A DNA stretch of 64,000 nt. Origin: an uncultured Clostridia bacterium. GTDB taxonomy: Bacteria; Bacillota; Clostridia; Oscillospirales; Acutalibacteraceae. The notes beneath the pieces are model-generated. The model ran no database searches, had not been told where the DNA came from, and worked only from the letters and a program-made list of their open reading frames with translations. Location of the stretch: the NCBI GenBank assembly GCA_947625785.1, contig CANQPS010000011.1, positions 46,539 through 110,538 of the forward strand. The letters run 5' to 3'. The position numbers and the translations under genes were made by a program. This document shows, one piece after another, positions 41,186 through 48,984 of this stretch (position 1 is its first letter; each line of letters starts with the position of its first letter).

Positions 41186-42637
41186 TTATGCCCTGTGGCC
41201 GTCCTTGATGTACTCGGCGATGAGGTCCCTCGCGTAGAAGTTGCTGATGCGCGCGACCTCTGTGATGTGATTGGCCCGATAGGTCGAAGTGTATGTGTCT
41301 ACGATGATGTAGTACGTCGCGTTGTCCTCAATGGCCGAAGCGGTGAGAGAAGGACTGTAACGGTGATAGTTGGATTTGTTTCCGAAGAAATTGCTCTTCA
41401 GATAGCTCCCCCTGATGCTCCCGAGGACAATGGAATTGTCGAAGGGAAGCAGGGAGAAGACGTCTGCATAGGTGACGTCCCCCTTGGCGAGGTCATAGGG
41501 ACTGCGCGTCTTCAGATACCCGCCGCCGAGCACGATGTCGTACTTCGCCCCCCACGTGTCAACGCCCTTCTTATAGTAGAGTTCGGAAACTTTATCCGCG
41601 AGGTCGGAGGAATCCCACTCCGCAGAGTTCTTGCCAAGCACGGTGGTATAGGGATCTTCGTCGGGAAAATGCTTCTCAAAGAGCTGCTCCACGATGGGAT
41701 CGTCCTTGATACTGCTCTTGGCATAGGTCGAACTTTTGATGATCTCGGGCTTGACGGAGAAATCGCCCGTAGCGGTGTTGTAGGAGACTTTGGCGTAGCT
41801 GATCGCCTTGTTCTCGCCGCCGCCCTGCAGATGATAGACGCCGTACTCGTCCTTCAGAATATACTGTTTGTGCGTGTGCCCCTCGAAGACGAGATCGACG
41901 TAGCCGTCCGAGAGCTCGGTGTCGTAGTAGGGCATGTCGCTGTCGGTCACGGTATTGACGCCCGAGGAGGAGAAACTGTCCCCGCCGTCGTGGAGGGAAT
42001 AGACGATGAGATCGCACCCCTCCTTCTCGCGGAGGCGCTTCGACTCGGCCTTGACGAGGGAAGTGAGCGTACTGCCCGTCTCAAAGTGCAGTCCCGTCTG
42101 GAATTCGCCCGAAATGGAGGAGAGGCAGTCGCCGATCGCGCCGATGACGCCGATCTTTACCCCGCCCCTCTCGACGACGGTCGAGGGAGTGCAGAAATTC
42201 GCAGGGCCGCCCTCGTAGGTGACGTTGATGCCCAAAATGGGAAACCCCGCAAGCGTTTGATTGGCGGCAATGGCCTCCGTGCCCCAGTCGAACTCGTGAT
42301 TGCCGAGGGTCATGGAGACAAAGCCCGCGTCCTTCATCCACTCCGTCATGAGCTCGCCCTTGGTCGAGGAGGACTCGACGGTTCCCTGCCACATGTCGCC
42401 CGAGGAGAGGAGGACTTCCTCCGCCCTGTCGTCCCTGTACAGGTCCTTCATATAGGTCGTGAATTCATCGACCCCGGGCTGGGCGTCGGTATCCATAAAT
42501 TTGCCGTGAAGGTCGTTGACGGCATAGAAGGCGATATCGACGGTGCCCTCTCTTCTCTCGCCGCACGCCGCAAAGGCCGTACACACGGCTGCCGCGGAAA
42601 GAATGAGGGATACTACCTTTGCAATGACTCTCTTCAT
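41186..42637 (-). CDS. 5'-nucleotidase lipoprotein (UshA/CpdB-like)
   Basis: A 483-residue protein with lipobox AFAAC (Cys near residue 24). The metallophosphatase domain has AVNDLHGKF, SSGDMWQGT, LGNHEFDWG, SLHDGGD and FEGHTHKQY; the C-terminal 5'-nucleotidase domain has YDIVLGGGYLKTRSPYDL and VFSLLPFDNSIV. It dephosphorylates nucleotides outside the membrane, giving nucleosides that can be imported. The start at 42637 has GGAG about 15 bases upstream, somewhat far. It is the operon's only phosphatase and links the nucleases to the nucleoside enzymes. Confidence 0.92.
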   Translation of the reverse strand: MKRVIAKVVSLILSAAAVCTAFAACGERREGTVDIAFYAVNDLHGKFMDTDAQPGVDEFTTYMKDLYRDDRAEEVLLSSGDMWQGTVESSSTKGELMTEWMKDAGFVSMTLGNHEFDWGTEAIAANQTLAGFPILGINVTYEGGPANFCTPSTVVERGGVKIGVIGAIGDCLSSISGEFQTGLHFETGSTLTSLVKAESKRLREKEGCDLIVYSLHDGGDSFSSSGVNTVTDSDMPYYDTELSDGYVDLVFEGHTHKQYILKDEYGVYHLQGGGENKAISYAKVSYNTATGDFSVKPEIIKSSTYAKSSIKDDPIVEQLFEKHFPDEDPYTTVLGKNSAEWDSSDLADKVSELYYKKGVDTWGAKYDIVLGGGYLKTRSPYDLAKGDVTYADVFSLLPFDNSIVLGSIRGSYLKSNFFGNKSNYHRYSPSLTASAIEDNATYYIIVDTYTSTYRANHITEVARISNFYARDLIAEYIKDGHRA

Positions 42638-42672
42638 GAACGAAACGTTGTTCTCCTTTGTCGAAGACGGAT

Positions 42673-43074
42673 TCACAGATCCTGCGCCGTGAATGTGAAG
42701 GGCAGGAGTTCCTTGAGGGTGTAAGCCCTGAACGATCCGGGCCGTCCGAGGAGGATCTTGAAGTCCCCCCCGCAGAACTCGGCGATGACCTGTCTGCACA
42801 CGCCGCAGGGGGCGGTGAAGTCATTCGTCTCCCCCTCCCTGCCGCCGACGATCGCGATTGTCTCGAAGTCCCTTTCGCCCTCCGAAACGGCCTTGAAAAT
42901 GGCCGTCCGCTCGGCACAGTTGGTCGGGGAATACCCCGCATTCTCGATGTTACAGCCCGTGTAGACCTTCCCGCTCTTCGTGAGCAGGGCCGCCCCGACG
43001 CGGAAATGCGAATAGGGGGAATAGGAGTACCCCCGCGCGCTCTGGGCAAGTTCCATGAGTTCCCTGTCGGTCAT
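42673..43074 (-). CDS. cdd: Cytidine deaminase
   Basis: A 133-residue protein with the zinc site motifs NCAERTA (Glu is the proton shuttle) and PCGVCRQ, plus YSPYSHFRVGAAL and TGCNIENAGYSPT. It converts cytidine and deoxycytidine to uridine and deoxyuridine, which pyrimidine-nucleoside phosphorylase can then cleave. It overlaps deoB by 4 bases. Confidence 0.96.
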   Translation of the reverse strand: MTDRELMELAQSARGYSYSPYSHFRVGAALLTKSGKVYTGCNIENAGYSPTNCAERTAIFKAVSEGERDFETIAIVGGREGETNDFTAPCGVCRQVIAEFCGGDFKILLGRPGSFRAYTLKELLPFTFTAQDL

Positions 43075-44234
43075 GCCTTCACCTCATTCCAAAAACTTTC
43101 GCCGCTCGTGTCCTCTTTGCCGACGCCGAAATAGTCGAGCACGGTCGCGCCGATGTCCGCAAAGGTCGGACGGGTGCCGAGGTCTACGCCCTTCTTCACA
43201 TGCTTTCCATAGATGAGCATGGGCGTGTACTCGCGGGAGTGGTCGGTGGAGGGCGTCGAGGGGTCGCAGCCGTGGTCGGCCGTGATGAGGAGGACGTCGT
43301 CCTCGCGCATGCCCTTTAAGAAGCCCGTGAGGAAGCGGTCAAACTCCGTCGCCGCGGCGGCATAGCCCGCCACGTCGTTGCGGTGGCCGTATTTCATATC
43401 AAAATCGACGAGGTTGACGAAGCAGAGGCCGTTGAAATCGCGCGCCTGCATCTCCTTCGTCACCCGCATGCCGTCGGCGTTCGACGTCGTGCGGTTGCTC
43501 TCGGAGAGCCCCGAGCCTGCGAAGATGTCGTAGATCTTGCCGACGGAGATCGTGTCGTAGCCCGCCTTCTTCAACAGATCGACGATCGTATCGGAGGGAG
43601 GCAGGAGAGAAAAGTCGTGCCTGTTCGCCGTCCGCGTGAAGGGATATTCCCCCGTGAAGGGACGGGCGATGACGCGGCCGACGTTGTGGGGCGGGACGAG
43701 CATGTCCCGCGCGATCTGACAGTATCTGTACAGTTCTTTGACGGGGACGACGTCCTCATGCGCCGCGATCTGGAAGACGCTGTCCGCAGAGGTGTAGACG
43801 ATGAGCGCGCCCGTTCTGACGTGCTCCTCCCCGTAGTCCTTGATGACTTCGGTGCCCGAATAGGGCTTGTTGCAGATGACCTTGCGGCCCGTCTTTTCCT
43901 CAAACTCCGCGATGACTTCGGCGGGGAAGCCGTCGGGATAGGTCGGGAGCGGGTCGGGAGAGATGATGCCCGCGATCTCCCAATGGCCGATCGTCGTGTC
44001 CTTGCCCATGGACTTCTCGCGCATTCTCGCAAAGCTCGCCTTGGGGCGGGAGACGCCGCCGCCGACGCCCTCGATGTTGAAGAGCCCCAGCTCTCTCAGA
44101 TTGGGGCAGTCAAAGTTGGGGTGATTACGGATGGCCCCGAGCGTATTGCTACCCTCGTCGTGCCAAAGGCAGGCGTCGGGTTCCTCCCCCACGCCGAAAC
44201 TGTCGAGCACGATCAGAAAGAATCTCTTTGCCAT
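43071..44234 (-). CDS. deoB: Phosphopentomutase
   Basis: A 387-residue protein: FLIVLDSFGVGEEPDA at the start, KDTTIGHWEI with the phosphorylated Thr, and ITADHGCDPSTPSTDHSREY with metal ligands, all typical of DeoB. It interconverts (deoxy)ribose 1- and 5-phosphates. The ATG at 44234 has GGAG 6 bases upstream. It lies between the phosphorylase and aldolase genes, as in many deo operons. Confidence 0.97.
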   Translation of the reverse strand: MAKRFFLIVLDSFGVGEEPDACLWHDEGSNTLGAIRNHPNFDCPNLRELGLFNIEGVGGGVSRPKASFARMREKSMGKDTTIGHWEIAGIISPDPLPTYPDGFPAEVIAEFEEKTGRKVICNKPYSGTEVIKDYGEEHVRTGALIVYTSADSVFQIAAHEDVVPVKELYRYCQIARDMLVPPHNVGRVIARPFTGEYPFTRTANRHDFSLLPPSDTIVDLLKKAGYDTISVGKIYDIFAGSGLSESNRTTSNADGMRVTKEMQARDFNGLCFVNLVDFDMKYGHRNDVAGYAAAATEFDRFLTGFLKGMREDDVLLITADHGCDPSTPSTDHSREYTPMLIYGKHVKKGVDLGTRPTFADIGATVLDYFGVGKEDTSGESFWNEVKA

Positions 44235-44244
44235 ACCTTCTCCT

Positions 44245-44964
44245 TTATGCGATCTCAAGGGCGATCTTCATCATCGCCGTGAAGGAATTCTGCCGCTCCT
44301 CGGCCGTCGTGTTCTCCTCGGGGTGAATGAAGCTGTCCGAGACGGTGCAGATGCACAGGGCCTTCTTGCCCGCCCGCGCCGCATTGCAGTAGAGGGCCGC
44401 GGACTCCATTTCCACGCCCAAAACGCCCATCTTTGCCCACTGCATGCCGCTGTTGCTGTCGTCATAGAACATGTCGGAGGAGAAGATATTGCCCACTTTG
44501 TAGCGGACGCCCGCCCTCTCGCATGCTTCGGCGGCCCTCTTCAGAAGGTCAAAGTCGGCAATGGGACAGAATGTCCCGGGGAGGCCGTACTGGTTTGCAT
44601 AGTTACCGTTGGTGCATGCGCCCTGCGCAAGGATGATGTCGCGCACATGCAGGTCCTTATCGAAAGAGCCGCAGGAGCCGACGCGGATGATGCTCTCCAC
44701 GCCGTAAAAGTTGAAGAGTTCATACGAATAGATCCCGATCGCGGGCTGACCCATGCCCGAGGCCATGACGGAAACGCGCTTGCCCCTGTAGGTGCCCGTA
44801 AAGCCGTTGACGCCGCGCACATTGTTGACGAGGACAGGGTCCTCGAGGAAGTTCTCGGCGATGAATTTGGAGCGGAGCGGGTCCCCCGGCATCAGGACGG
44901 TCGGCGCAAAGTCGCCGTACTTTGCCGCGATATGGGGAGTGGGAATGTTCTTGTGTTCACTCAT
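44245..44964 (-). CDS. deoD: Purine-nucleoside phosphorylase, DeoD type
   Basis: A 239-residue protein: [50 protein letters not shown] and TVSDSF follow the hexameric DeoD pattern. It cleaves purine (deoxy)nucleosides. The ATG at 44964 overlaps the deoC stop as ATGA and has GGAGGAG upstream. Confidence 0.97.
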   Translation of the reverse strand: MSEHKNIPTPHIAAKYGDFAPTVLMPGDPLRSKFIAENFLEDPVLVNNVRGVNGFTGTYRGKRVSVMASGMGQPAIGIYSYELFNFYGVESIIRVGSCGSFDKDLHVRDIILAQGACTNGNYANQYGLPGTFCPIADFDLLKRAAEACERAGVRYKVGNIFSSDMFYDDSNSGMQWAKMGVLGVEMESAALYCNAARAGKKALCICTVSDSFIHPEENTTAEERQNSFTAMMKIALEIA

Positions 44965-45620
44965 AACAGATGCTCCTCCTTGACGATCCTGACGATGCGG
45001 GACGTGCCCAGCCTGCTCGCGCCGAGGGCGACGAAATCTTCGGCGTCCTTGATGGAGGAGATGCCCCCCGCCGCCTTGATCTTTACGTCCTTGCCGACGT
45101 ATTTTTTGAAAAGGGCCACGTCCTCCCGCGTTGCGCCCGCCTTGGAGAAGCCCGTGGAGGTCTTGATGAAGTCGGCCTTCGCCGCCGTCACGATCCTGCA
45201 CATCTCGATCTTCTCCTCGTCGGTGAGGAGGCAGGTCTCGATGATGACTTTGAGGATCCTGCCGTCGCAGGCCGCCTTGATCGCTTTGATCTCGTCCTCG
45301 ATCTTGTCAAAGCGCTTCGCCTTGAGGTCGCCGATGTTGATGACCATGTCGATCTCGTCCGCGCCGTCCTTCACGGCCTGTGCGGTCTCGAAGACTTTAA
45401 CTTCCTTCGTATTGTAGCCGTTCGGGAAGCCGATGACCGTGCAGATGGAAAGTTTCCCGTCCGCATACTTTCTGGCGTCCGCGACATAGCAGGGCGGAAT
45501 GCAGACGGAGGCGGTGCCGTATCTGATGCCGTCGTCAATGAGCTGTCTGATGTCCTCCCACGTCGCCGTGACGGAGAGTTGCGTATGATCGCATTTGCTT
45601 ACGATTTCACGAATATCCAT
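44961..45620 (-). CDS. deoC: Deoxyribose-phosphate aldolase
   Basis: A 219-residue protein: [55 protein letters not shown] with the Schiff-base Lys, and VKIKAAGGI. It splits deoxyribose-5-phosphate into glyceraldehyde-3-phosphate and acetaldehyde, so DNA sugar enters glycolysis. The start at 45620 has GAGGG upstream. First gene of the operon, directly behind its promoter. Confidence 0.97.
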   Translation of the reverse strand: MDIREIVSKCDHTQLSVTATWEDIRQLIDDGIRYGTASVCIPPCYVADARKYADGKLSICTVIGFPNGYNTKEVKVFETAQAVKDGADEIDMVINIGDLKAKRFDKIEDEIKAIKAACDGRILKVIIETCLLTDEEKIEMCRIVTAAKADFIKTSTGFSKAGATREDVALFKKYVGKDVKIKAAGGISSIKDAEDFVALGASRLGTSRIVRIVKEEHLL

Positions 45621-45656
45621 ATTTTCCCTCGATGCAATATTTGTTTTTGTCATATT

Positions 45657-45685
45657 ATTGTAGCCGAAAATGTTTTGTTTGTCAA
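45657..45685 (-). promoter_or_regulatory. Promoter of the deo/nuclease operon
   Basis: TTGACA (45680-45685), 17-base spacer, TACAAT (45657-45662) on the minus strand, 37 bases before deoC. No clear DeoR-type operator palindrome is visible. Confidence 0.85.
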
Positions 45686-45772
45686 TAGGAAAAATGAAAG
45701 TCTCACAAAAAATGTTCAAAACAAACAAATTTTCTACTAAATTTTGTTTATTTTCCCCAGAACATGAAGGAA

Positions 45773-45797
45773 GGAGCGTCAAAAAACGCTCCTTTTG
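45773..45797. terminator. Hairpin between deoC and the remnant downstream
   Basis: GGAGCG, an 8-base A-rich loop and CGCTCC, followed by TTTTG on the plus strand. It lies 3 bases after the remnant's stop codon on the minus strand. Confidence 0.5.
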
Positions 45798-45799
45798 CC

Positions 45800-46054
45800 C
45801 TATTTTTTCTGTATGGAAACAAACTGTCCGTTTCTGATGAGAAACTCATCCCTGTTGTCGATCTTTCTATCATGCTTATACCTCTCCTTGAAGACGGCGA
45901 GGTGCATATTGTACTTGTGCGACAGCCAATAGTAGAATCGTTTTCCCATGAGCTTCCTCAAAAAGGCTTTCAATCCGCCGATATTTTTCTTGTGCTTCGG
46001 CTCTCGCCAAAACTGCGCCGCCCCGATGCCGCAGAACTTTCGGGATCCGCAACA
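45800..46054 (-). pseudogene. C-terminal fragment of an unidentified protein
   Basis: An open frame of about 84 codons ends at the TAG at 45800 but has an in-frame stop just upstream at 46055-46057 and no start in its first half. It reads FCGIGAAQFWREPKHKKNIG, LKAFLRKLMGKRFYYWLSHK and [20 protein letters not shown], basic and aromatic like the end of a membrane-associated or transferase protein. An internal ATG would give only about 50 codons. I do not recognise it. Confidence 0.35.
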
Positions 46055-46079
46055 TCAAACTATTACTCTCACAGTATAT

Positions 46080-46870
46080 CAGAGCCTCTCGGCATTTGTC
46101 AAATGTTTCGCCCGATTTTGTCTGTGAAATTTTTGAGGGGACCTCGTCCCCCCTCGGGGAGGGAAACCTCGTCGCCCCTTATATAGGGGAGATGCTACGA
46201 ACGAAGTGAGTGACAGAGAGGTTTTGAAACCCCTTTCCCCTCGCAAGCTCGGGGACTTCCCCTAAAAGTGGCAGCGAGAAAGCGCAAATCCGCGCCTCCC
46301 CCCTTATACTTGAGGGGGGAGGGTAGGGAAGGGGGTATCTCCTCGCTGCCCACCTCAGTCGCCTGCGGCGACAGCTCCTCCTTGGGAGGAGCCGAAAGCT
46401 GCTCACGTTGAGGCGTAGCCGAAGCATCTCATAGACCCACGGAGCAGTCCCGCGTCATTCTGAGAAACGGGGCAGGACGAAGTCCGATGATTTGACCCGA
46501 AGAATCTCGCGGGACGATGTACACATGGAAGCGGCGAGATGCTTCGAGTCAGCTTCCGTTGACTTCATATCACTCCCCTTCTCAGCATGACGCCGCTACC
46601 TACGGACTTCGTTTGAGGGGATTCTTCGGTCGCTTCGCTCCCTCAGAATGACGCGGGGGGCAGCGAGAGAAAGCTGCGGTGACCCACCCCTACTTTACGG
46701 CGGCAGGGACCGCCGCAAAGCCCGTCGCGCTTGCCAGCGCTCCTGTCGCGGCGCAGCTCACAGTGCACCGCACTGTTGAGCAGAACTGCGCCGCTCCACC
46801 CCTCCCATGGAGGGGGTAAAGGCAAGGGGTCTCCCATGGAGGGGGTAAAGGCAAGGGGCAGCGAGAAGGC
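46080..46870. repeat. 790-bp block of dispersed repeats, no gene
   Basis: It holds the GAGTGACAGAGAGG / CCCCTCGCAAGCTCGGGG unit (as at 14896-14980), TTGAGGCGTAGCCGAAGCAT and TTCATTCTGA-type motifs, an inverted copy of the palindromic unit of 24568-24663 (about 46695-46795), and two tandem CTCCCATGGAGGGGGTAAAG units at 46803-46855. Nothing coding is supported. Confidence 0.75.
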
Positions 46871-46875
46871 CCCCT

Positions 46876-47694
46876 TCAATCGTCGTCGAAGCGGTGGCGC
46901 ACGCCGTCCTTGTCCTTGTAGGCGATGACGGTCGCGAGGCTGACGTTCTCGACGCTCTTGAAGATATTCTGCTCGATCTGCGGGTCCTCCCGCTTGAGGG
47001 TGCGAATGAGCTCTTTCACCTTCTTCCGCTTGCCGCCGTCGTCGGAGTACGCCCCCTTCTCGGTAAATTTGCAGGCGCACTGCAAAAAGCGGAGACCGTA
47101 CTCGTCCCGCCATGCGATGATGTCCTTCTCCCGCACGAGATACATGGGGCGAATGAGCTCCATGCCCTCAAAATGGGTGCTCTTGAGCTTGGGAAGCATG
47201 GTCTGGATCTGCCCGCCGTAGAGCATGCCCATGAGAATGGTCTCGATGACGTCGTCATAGTGATGCCCGAGGGCGATCTTGTTACAGCCGAGCTCCTTCG
47301 CCTTCGCATACAGGTGCCCCCGCCGCATGCGTGCGCAGATGTAGCAGGGGGACTTCTCAATTTCGAACACGTTCTCGAAAATATTCGTCCCGAACACCGT
47401 GATCGGAATGTTCAGCAGCTTTGCATTTTCCTCGATACGTTCCCTGTTTTCACTGCTGTACCCCGGGTCCATGACGAGAAAGACGAGCTCGAACGGGAAC
47501 TTATTGTGCCGCTTCAGTTCCTGGAAGAGCTTGGCCATGAGCGTGGAGTCCTTCCCGCCCGAGATGCACACGGCGATCCTGTCATTCGGCTCGATGAGGC
47601 CGTACTCGACGATCGCCTTTGCGAAGGGCTTGAAGAGCCGCTTGGCGTACTGTTTCCTCAGTCCCTCTTCGATTGTTTTATCAAAAGATTCCAT
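46876..47694 (-). CDS. ttcA: TtcA-family PP-loop ATPase (tRNA thiolation-like)
   Basis: A 272-residue protein: VCISGGKDST (PP-loop, residues 42-51), a CYICARMRRG Cys pair near 117, ALGHHYDD near 139, ETILMG and CACKFTEK. The PP-loop plus CxxC and a distal Cys is the TtcA pattern, in which an iron-sulfur cluster helps to make 2-thiocytidine at tRNA position 32. Many Firmicutes paralogues of this group are not proven to have that activity. It is encoded with a HIT protein and TcdA in one direction. Confidence 0.85.
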   Translation of the reverse strand: MESFDKTIEEGLRKQYAKRLFKPFAKAIVEYGLIEPNDRIAVCISGGKDSTLMAKLFQELKRHNKFPFELVFLVMDPGYSSENRERIEENAKLLNIPITVFGTNIFENVFEIEKSPCYICARMRRGHLYAKAKELGCNKIALGHHYDDVIETILMGMLYGGQIQTMLPKLKSTHFEGMELIRPMYLVREKDIIAWRDEYGLRFLQCACKFTEKGAYSDDGGKRKKVKELIRTLKREDPQIEQNIFKSVENVSLATVIAYKDKDGVRHRFDDD

Positions 47695-47789
47695 GGTTTT
47701 CGATATAAAATCCTCTCCCCGCGGGTCATACGATCGTGCACAACTTTATGACACACGTTTCACCCTTTTGCGTGCTCCGCAGGGCAAAT

Positions 47790-48188
47790 TTACATCTTCA
47801 ACTGCTTCCAGAGCTCGGTCAGATCGGTCTTGGCTCCGCCGAATTTCGGCCATGCGTCGACGCCGTCTCCCCTCTTCCGCGGAATGATGTGAATGTGAAA
47901 ATGGGGAACGGACTGCCCCGCGCTCTCGCCGCTCGCATTCAAGAAATTTACGCCGTCATAGCCGCAATGCCCGACGCAGTGATCCGAGACGACCTTGACC
48001 GCCGCCGCAAGGTGGGAGAGGGTCTCGGCGTCGCAGTCGAGAATACTGCCAACGTGCCTTTTCGGGATCGCAAGCATGTGCCCGTCCACGTCCTGTGCGA
48101 TGTCCATAAACACCAGACTGTGCGCGTCCTCATACACCTTCATGCAAGGCAGTTCGCCGCTTGCGATCTTACAGAATACACAATCCAT
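47790..48188 (-). CDS. HIT-family nucleotide hydrolase
   Basis: A 132-residue protein: CVFCKIASGELPC (zinc Cys pair), VFMDIAQDVDGHML, IPKRHV and the His triad HFHIHIIPR. HIT proteins of this type hydrolyse adenosine phosphoramidates or dinucleoside polyphosphates. It lies 18 bases after tcdA and is probably co-transcribed. Confidence 0.95.
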   Translation of the reverse strand: MDCVFCKIASGELPCMKVYEDAHSLVFMDIAQDVDGHMLAIPKRHVGSILDCDAETLSHLAAAVKVVSDHCVGHCGYDGVNFLNASGESAGQSVPHFHIHIIPRKRGDGVDAWPKFGGAKTDLTELWKQLKM

Positions 48189-48206
48189 ACGCTCCTCCCT
48201 GCCCCT

Positions 48207-48926
48207 TCACTTTGCGTCCCCGCCGCGGCAAACGAGGTCCTTTACGACCTCCCCCGCGAGGATAAGGCCGACGACGGACGGGACAAAGGCGACGCTCCCC
48301 GGGACGCTCCGCCGCCCCGCCTCCTCTCCGCCCTCGGGACGGAGGGGCTCCTCCCGCGAATAGACGACCTTGAGGTGCTCGATGCTGTACTTTTTGAGTT
48401 CCCGCCGCATGGTGCGGGCGAGCGGGCAGACGGAGGTCTTCGCGAGGTCTGCGACCTCAAATCTTGTCGGGTCGAGCTTGTTTCCCGCCCCCATCGCGCT
48501 GATGACGGGGACGCCGCAGGAGAGGGCGCGGCGCACAATGGCGATCTTGGCCGTCACCGTATCGACGGCGTCCACGATGTATTCGTAGGCGTTGAAGTCA
48601 AACTCCCCCTCCGTCTCGGACAGGTAGAAGGTCTTATGAACGCGGACGGTGCAATCGGGATTTATCGCGGCGATGCGCTCGGCCGCGACGTCAACTTTGT
48701 ACCGCCCCACGGTCTCGTCCGTCGCGACGATCTGACGGTTGATATTGGTGAGGCTGACCGTGTCATGATCGACGAGGTCAAGCGCGCCCACGCCCGAGCG
48801 GGCAAGGGCCTCCACGCAGTAGCCGCCCACGCCGCCGATGCCGAAGACGATGACGCGGCTCTTCTTCAATCTCTCCATGCCCTCTCTGCCGAGGAGGAGT
48901 TCTGTCCTTGAAAACCGATCTGCCAT
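48207..48926 (-). CDS. tcdA: tRNA threonylcarbamoyladenosine dehydratase
   Basis: A 239-residue protein of the E1/ThiF family: VFGIGGVGGYCVEALARSG (ATP site), DHDTVSLTNINRQIVA, DAVDTVTAK and a Cys-containing tail. The opening FSRTELLLGREGMERLKKS matches TcdA, which makes cyclic t6A in tRNA. The ATG at 48926 lies 7 bases after the -10 hexamer, so the mRNA may be leaderless. Confidence 0.92.
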   Translation of the reverse strand: MADRFSRTELLLGREGMERLKKSRVIVFGIGGVGGYCVEALARSGVGALDLVDHDTVSLTNINRQIVATDETVGRYKVDVAAERIAAINPDCTVRVHKTFYLSETEGEFDFNAYEYIVDAVDTVTAKIAIVRRALSCGVPVISAMGAGNKLDPTRFEVADLAKTSVCPLARTMRRELKKYSIEHLKVVYSREEPLRPEGGEEAGRRSVPGSVAFVPSVVGLILAGEVVKDLVCRGGDAK

Positions 48927-48932
48927 GTGGCC

Positions 48933-48961
48933 ATTATACCGCGTTTCGGCGGATAAGTCAA
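48933..48961 (-). promoter_or_regulatory. Promoter of tcdA
   Basis: TTGACT (48956-48961), 17-base spacer ending CGCGG, TATAAT (48933-48938). The predicted start point falls at or within a few bases of the tcdA start codon. Confidence 0.85.
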
Positions 48962-48984
48962 CAAAACGCGGGCAACAGACACCC

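Noticed and set aside
39742..42724. Two plus-strand frames of about 490-510 codons (39742-41208 and 41195-42724)
   Set aside because: Antisense to pdp and the 5'-nucleotidase gene, whose protein motifs are unmistakable.
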